From assembly GCF_014647215.1 (NCBI RefSeq), contig NZ_BMOT01000017.1:1-38493 (forward strand): a stretch of 38,493 nucleotides of DNA. Direction: 5' to 3'. The DNA is from Shewanella aestuarii (GTDB lineage: Bacteria > Pseudomonadota > Gammaproteobacteria > Enterobacterales > Shewanellaceae). The notes under the pieces were generated by a model. It did no database searches. It saw only the letters and a program-made list of their open reading frames with translations, and was not told where the DNA came from. Below are positions 34,747 to 38,493 of this stretch, piece after piece. Position 1 is the first letter of the stretch. Each line of letters begins with the position of its first letter. Both the position numbers and the translations under genes were made by a program.

Positions 34747-37700
34747 TTAACTCTGTTGATCGTGTGGCGTATCATTTAAATATTGATTAATGTCCACATC
34801 ATCTATTTGACTTGGGTCTAAAAACTTTTTGGCGTATTCAAGATAAACGCCGCTAGTGAGAAACAATTTAAACACCTCAATATCAACGTGTTGATCTAAT
34901 GCCATCTTATGCAAAATATTAATGGCTACACTCATAGGCTTAGCTTTTTTATAAGGTCTGTCAGCCGCGGTAAGCGCTTCAAAGATATCGGATAACACCA
35001 AAATGCGCTCTGGTGTAGAAAGTTGTTCTGCATTTAGTTTGCGTGGGTATCCCGTTCCCTTGAGGGTTTCATGGTGAGTGGATGCATAGCGAGGAACTTT
35101 GGCAAGTTCTGGTGGAAACGGTAAGTTCTCTAACATTTTAATGGTGCTGGTGATGTGCTCATTAATCTTAAATCTATCTTCGGAAGTTAGTGTTCCTCTG
35201 ATTATGGCTAAGTTGTGCAGCTCACCTTGGTTATAAAGGTGTTCGGGGATGTCCATTTTAATGCCAAATTTTTCATCAAAATGTACCGGAAAATCGCGCT
35301 TAATAATGTGTTGCGGTTTATTACTCAATAAAGATTCAGTGACAGGGAGCGATTCTTCGCCTTTAGGGTAATTAAGTTCTTCTACAGGTGATAGACCGAG
35401 TTTATCACTAAAATGTCTAACCCAAGGTATTTGCGCTAGCTGATTTAGTTTATCGATATGTGCCTTATCCATAAATTCGCCACCCACATTGGCATTGGCT
35501 ATAAAGGTAAAATCTTCTGTCAGCTTGATAAAGGCTTTATCTAGCTCTGCTTTATGTACTTCTTGTTCATTTGGACTGGCAATGCATTGGCTGTAGTAAT
35601 GGATTTGTGCGTCACGCCAAAGCACTTCAAAGCGCATTCTAATCTCATGAATACGGTTATAAATGACCTCTAACTTAGTGCCTTTATCGACAATATGTTC
35701 TGGTGTGGTAATTTTACCGCAATCGTGTAGCCAGGCAGCAATTCTAAATTCTCGTTGTTCATCTTCATTTTTAAATCTAAAATCTTCAAATGCTGGTAAC
35801 TTAGACTTTGAGGCTTGTTCAGCCAGCATTAACCCTAGTTCTGGTACCCGGTTACAGTGACCGGCGGTATAAGGGGATTTATCATCAATGGCTTGTGCAA
35901 TGAGCTTAATAAAGGCTTCCATCAGCTCTTTTTGATTTTGCTCGTGTACTTTTATTGATTCAGACATGTCCACCATAGAGTATGCTAAATCATCAATCTC
36001 TTTAATGAAAGATTCAACTCTCACGACATCATCATATTGACGATGTTTAATTTTATTATTTTCTAGCGCTAACAAATTGATAGGCTTGATAATAGGTGAT
36101 GCAAATAGCCAAGACAGTGGCAATACCAACAGTAAACAAACTCCAGTCACTAAAATCGATTTTTTTACCTTGTCATGTGTCGATGCTAGTAACACATTGG
36201 TTGGGACTACAATAGCAAAATACTCGTTTTGTGATGCGGCATGCCCCAAGGGAGTAACATAGACAAATCGTTCAACGCCATCAATTTTTTGTACGTTTAA
36301 TTTTTTTTGCAAGTTCGGGGTAGCGGCTATTTCGATAAGCTGCTTGTAAGGAACGGTTCCTTGAACTATTTCTGGCGCACTTTTTTGGCCATGAGAAAAC
36401 CACTTATCACGAAGAGCTTGAAACTGCGCAGGAGTAATATTTTTGATGGCTAAATTTATTATTTCAACCAGCGGTGCATTTTTAGGTTGCATAACCATGC
36501 TAAGGCCGGATTCTATTTGGATTGGTGAATAATCAATGGTTTCGTGAAATTGTAAATTTTCAATAAAATACTGTTTTGCTGTGTAGTGCAGCACAATACT
36601 GTTGTCTAAGGTGGCAAACACCTCTTTTTCTTTAACTGCCTTTAAAGTATCTAAAGTCGATTGATACTCGACCACCTCAATTTGAGGAAAGTGCTGCTGA
36701 ATCATTTTTATGATTGACCAGCCCTTTGGAATTGCCACTCTTTTGTTGTTAAGTTCACTTATGTTGGTAATTGGGGCGACACCATTTTGAGTGACGACCG
36801 CAAAAGGCAAACTCAGAAAAGGATCACTAAACACACCTAAAGTGGCATTTTCTTCAATTTTCATCATGGAATGCAAGATATCTATCTCACCATTTTTGAA
36901 CTTATCAACAAACTCAACCCAGGTAAAACCATTATTGTATTTGATAGTCAATCCGGTCATTTGCGCCACAATATTGAGCAGGTCTATGCTGTAACCTTGG
37001 GGCTTACCTGCAATAGTAAAATCAATCGGTGGCCAGTTGGTCTCGTTTGATGCAATTAATGGCAAAGTATTCTCTATGAGTGACTGCTGCGCTTCAGTTA
37101 GTTGTAATGGTACTGAGGGAGGGATTTCCATGCCATTAATGGGTTCAATATTTGAGGCAATAAGATCACCGTTAGCCTCAAAGATAAACACTTCTTTGGT
37201 TTTGTCGCCTTCGGTGTTTTTACCTAATCTATTTAAATAATCTGACAGGCTAGATAAGGCAATATCCACTCCTAATACTGCATTACCTTGGGATACTGGG
37301 ATCGAATAGGTTATACCTGGAGACTGTAAATTTTGAAAAAGGTAAGGCTCTGTTTTAGTGACAGTATCTGCAACCGCATTGGTGTACCAAGGACGAAGTG
37401 TTGCATTAAATTCGGCAGGTTCGCTGTTCATTGTTCTTAGAGTAAACTGATGATCATAAAAGCGCTTATTACGCACTCTTTTACCTTGCTCATTTTTAAT
37501 ATCAATAATGACCCAACGATCTGAATGAGATGCGCCAAGTTGATCTCGTACAATTGGGTGCGCATTGAGGTTAACCAATTCAAATAGATCACCATTGTTA
37601 GAACCAATATAAATGGCGTAAATAAATGGGATTGAGTCCATCACATCGGCAAATATATTCAATGATTCCGGCGTTAAGCCATTGTCGTCGTACAAGGTAT

Positions 37701-37944
37701 TATAATGTGCCAAAAGACGTGTTGTATTAATGGCTTGGTTATCGACTTGCACGAGGAATGAGCCAGTGCTGTTGGCATTGTGATCATACAACTTTAGCGC
37801 AGCTTCAGTTGCTAGGCGTTGGCTAAAGTAAAACTGTAGTCCGATAGCAATAATGGCTGTAAATAGGGTGGCAATAATAAAAATGCTCACAACAGTAAAC
37901 CGTATCGTTAACCGTTTGTACTTTCCTGTTGCCCCTGCGTTCAT
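34747..37944 (-). CDS. membrane receptor with Cache, SBP_bac_3 and HD-GYP domains
   Basis: A 1065-aa transmembrane signalling protein predicted to hydrolyse cyclic di-GMP. Order: a helix at about 16-39; a dCache-like periplasmic part (about 45-268); a complete family-3 binding-protein domain (about 292-518); a segment typical of the end of a Cache domain (about 532-588, around ERFVYVTPLG); a second helix (about 595-616); a HAMP-like linker; and an HD-GYP domain (about 672-1040). HD-GYP residues seen are His740-Asp741 in HDCGKI, HHE at 957-959 and GYP at 965-967. The usual Asp of HHE-x2-DG-x-GYP is Lys962. A roughly 160-residue insertion separates HD from the HHE half. Activity and ligand are untested. 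Confidence 0.85.
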   Translation of the reverse strand: MNAGATGKYKRLTIRFTVVSIFIIATLFTAIIAIGLQFYFSQRLATEAALKLYDHNANSTGSFLVQVDNQAINTTRLLAHYNTLYDDNGLTPESLNIFADVMDSIPFIYAIYIGSNNGDLFELVNLNAHPIVRDQLGASHSDRWVIIDIKNEQGKRVRNKRFYDHQFTLRTMNSEPAEFNATLRPWYTNAVADTVTKTEPYLFQNLQSPGITYSIPVSQGNAVLGVDIALSSLSDYLNRLGKNTEGDKTKEVFIFEANGDLIASNIEPINGMEIPPSVPLQLTEAQQSLIENTLPLIASNETNWPPIDFTIAGKPQGYSIDLLNIVAQMTGLTIKYNNGFTWVEFVDKFKNGEIDILHSMMKIEENATLGVFSDPFLSLPFAVVTQNGVAPITNISELNNKRVAIPKGWSIIKMIQQHFPQIEVVEYQSTLDTLKAVKEKEVFATLDNSIVLHYTAKQYFIENLQFHETIDYSPIQIESGLSMVMQPKNAPLVEIINLAIKNITPAQFQALRDKWFSHGQKSAPEIVQGTVPYKQLIEIAATPNLQKKLNVQKIDGVERFVYVTPLGHAASQNEYFAIVVPTNVLLASTHDKVKKSILVTGVCLLLVLPLSWLFASPIIKPINLLALENNKIKHRQYDDVVRVESFIKEIDDLAYSMVDMSESIKVHEQNQKELMEAFIKLIAQAIDDKSPYTAGHCNRVPELGLMLAEQASKSKLPAFEDFRFKNEDEQREFRIAAWLHDCGKITTPEHIVDKGTKLEVIYNRIHEIRMRFEVLWRDAQIHYYSQCIASPNEQEVHKAELDKAFIKLTEDFTFIANANVGGEFMDKAHIDKLNQLAQIPWVRHFSDKLGLSPVEELNYPKGEESLPVTESLLSNKPQHIIKRDFPVHFDEKFGIKMDIPEHLYNQGELHNLAIIRGTLTSEDRFKINEHITSTIKMLENLPFPPELAKVPRYASTHHETLKGTGYPRKLNAEQLSTPERILVLSDIFEALTAADRPYKKAKPMSVAINILHKMALDQHVDIEVFKLFLTSGVYLEYAKKFLDPSQIDDVDINQYLNDTPHDQQS

Positions 37945-37971
37945 CAGCTATTCCTTGATACTTGTAATCTA

Positions 37972-37996
37972 GACTTGTTAAATAGTATAACAAGTC
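37972..37996. promoter_or_regulatory. operator-like palindrome over the -10 region of the HD-GYP gene
   Basis: The perfect 9-bp arms GACTTGTTA (37972-37980) and TAACAAGTC (37988-37996), separated by seven bases, begin 28 bases upstream of the HD-GYP start. The centre holds the candidate -10 element. A regulator dimer bound here would block the promoter. A leader-RNA hairpin is the alternative. Confidence 0.5.
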
Positions 37997-38009
37997 GGTA
38001 GTAAGTCAA
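37982..38009 (-). promoter_or_regulatory. candidate sigma-70 promoter of the HD-GYP gene
   Basis: On the minus strand, TTGACT (38004-38009; five of six consensus positions) and TACTAT (37982-37987; four of six) are separated by 16 bases. This predicts a start about 31 bases upstream of the start codon. Confidence 0.4.
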
Positions 38010-38423
38010 TGCGGTATGTAAAATAAAACAATAAAATCAATAACTAAATAGGTATGTTGTTATGCATTCCATAAAAGTTTAAAGGGGGTGAGATGGCTGT
38101 TAAAGCGATTGATTTGAATTATTGGTGTATTGACACTTTGCATAGATAGCTGAAGTTGATTGTTATTTGATGGATAAAAAGCCGCCAAATAATTAAAGTT
38201 TGGTTATTAATAGGTTTAGCCACTGTGTTTCAGCCAGTAACATGACTGCCCAAAGCTGCATGATGAATTAAGTAAACACATAACTCTTGTTATTCCATTG
38301 AGACTTACCTTTGAAATGAACATTATCGCCATTTGATATGGTGTCAATTCTAGACGCTAAATCACATACTGTGAGCAATCATTAGCGGTGGAGCTGAGGT
38401 GTAGATAAATTTGGCCTCGAACT
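38010..38423. other. non-coding stretch upstream of the HD-GYP gene
   Basis: The 414 bases between the HD-GYP promoter and the right end repeat hold no gene of normal size on either strand that I can support. The one notable element is an 18-codon frame at 38093-38149 with a near-perfect ribosome-binding site, treated as a finding. A small dyad, TCACATACTGTGA (38362-38374), has no assigned role. The rest is AT-rich sequence without recognisable structure. Confidence 0.5.
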
Positions 38424-38488
38424 TATACCCAAACAACTTGAAGATACGTGTTTCAGAGCTTCACCGTGTTTTCAATACTAGGCGCGTT
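38424..38488 (-). repeat. 65-bp inverted end repeat, right copy
   Basis: The reverse complement of this stretch is identical to bases 1-65. Five further bases (AATGC) follow to the window end, so the element continues beyond the edge. Together with the left copy it brackets the whole window as a 65-bp inverted pair about 38 kb apart. Confidence 0.9.
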
Positions 38489-38493
38489 AATGC

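Noticed and set aside
38362..38374. Dyad TCACATACTGTGA near the right end
   Set aside because: Too short, with a three-base centre, in a stretch with no gene next to it; no known regulator fits.

Overview
The window looks like a chromosomal segment of a marine gammaproteobacterium, most probably Shewanella. The reasons are a napEDABC periplasmic nitrate reductase operon, contiguous recC-recB-recD genes without ptrA, a FolX/YfcH pair close to that of E. coli, msrPQ, an AT-rich composition, and a very large HD-GYP sensor. This assignment rests on protein recognition, not on any search. No tRNA, rRNA, CRISPR array, phage module or transposase gene was found.

Layout. (1) 1-4592: housekeeping genes, with a LysR regulator converging on folX-yfcH, then a PerM/YdiK-type permease and an RlmI/RlmK-like methyltransferase. 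(2) 4593-9340: a hairpin, a 268-bp MITE-like element, a regulatory region with FNR-like and NarP-like sites, then napE-napD-napA-napB-napC ended by a strong terminator. NapC should pass electrons from quinol to NapB and then to NapA, with NapD as the NapA chaperone. (3) 9464-14222: three orphan periplasmic binding proteins with no permease or ATPase beside them (a GlpV-like one coupled to a family-3 one, then a second family-3 one), with ddl inserted on the other strand. (4) 14378-23894, minus strand: recC-recB-recD. A 29-codon mini-ORF links recC to recB. (5) 24131-31794, minus strand: rmuC, a soluble lytic transglycosylase, and a MoxR-DUF58-transglutaminase (TgpA-like) module. (6) 31974-33610: msrP-msrQ for periplasmic methionine sulfoxide repair. 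(7) 33650-38493: a small membrane protein, a candidate 27-aa protein, a small cysteine-rich lipoprotein, and a 1065-aa HD-GYP receptor whose periplasmic part appears to carry a binding-protein domain nested inside a Cache domain.

Both ends of the window lie in the same 65-bp repeat in opposite orientation (1-65 and 38424-38488). The window may therefore be a whole contig broken at a dispersed repeat. I see no complete unknown system such as a defence island. The most distinctive items are the nested HD-GYP receptor, the permease-less binding-protein pair, the nap control region with its upstream MITE-like element, the inverted end repeats and the candidate micro-genes. Where a Shine-Dalgarno sequence or a homologue's N-terminus pointed to an internal start, I used that start instead of the longest reading frame.
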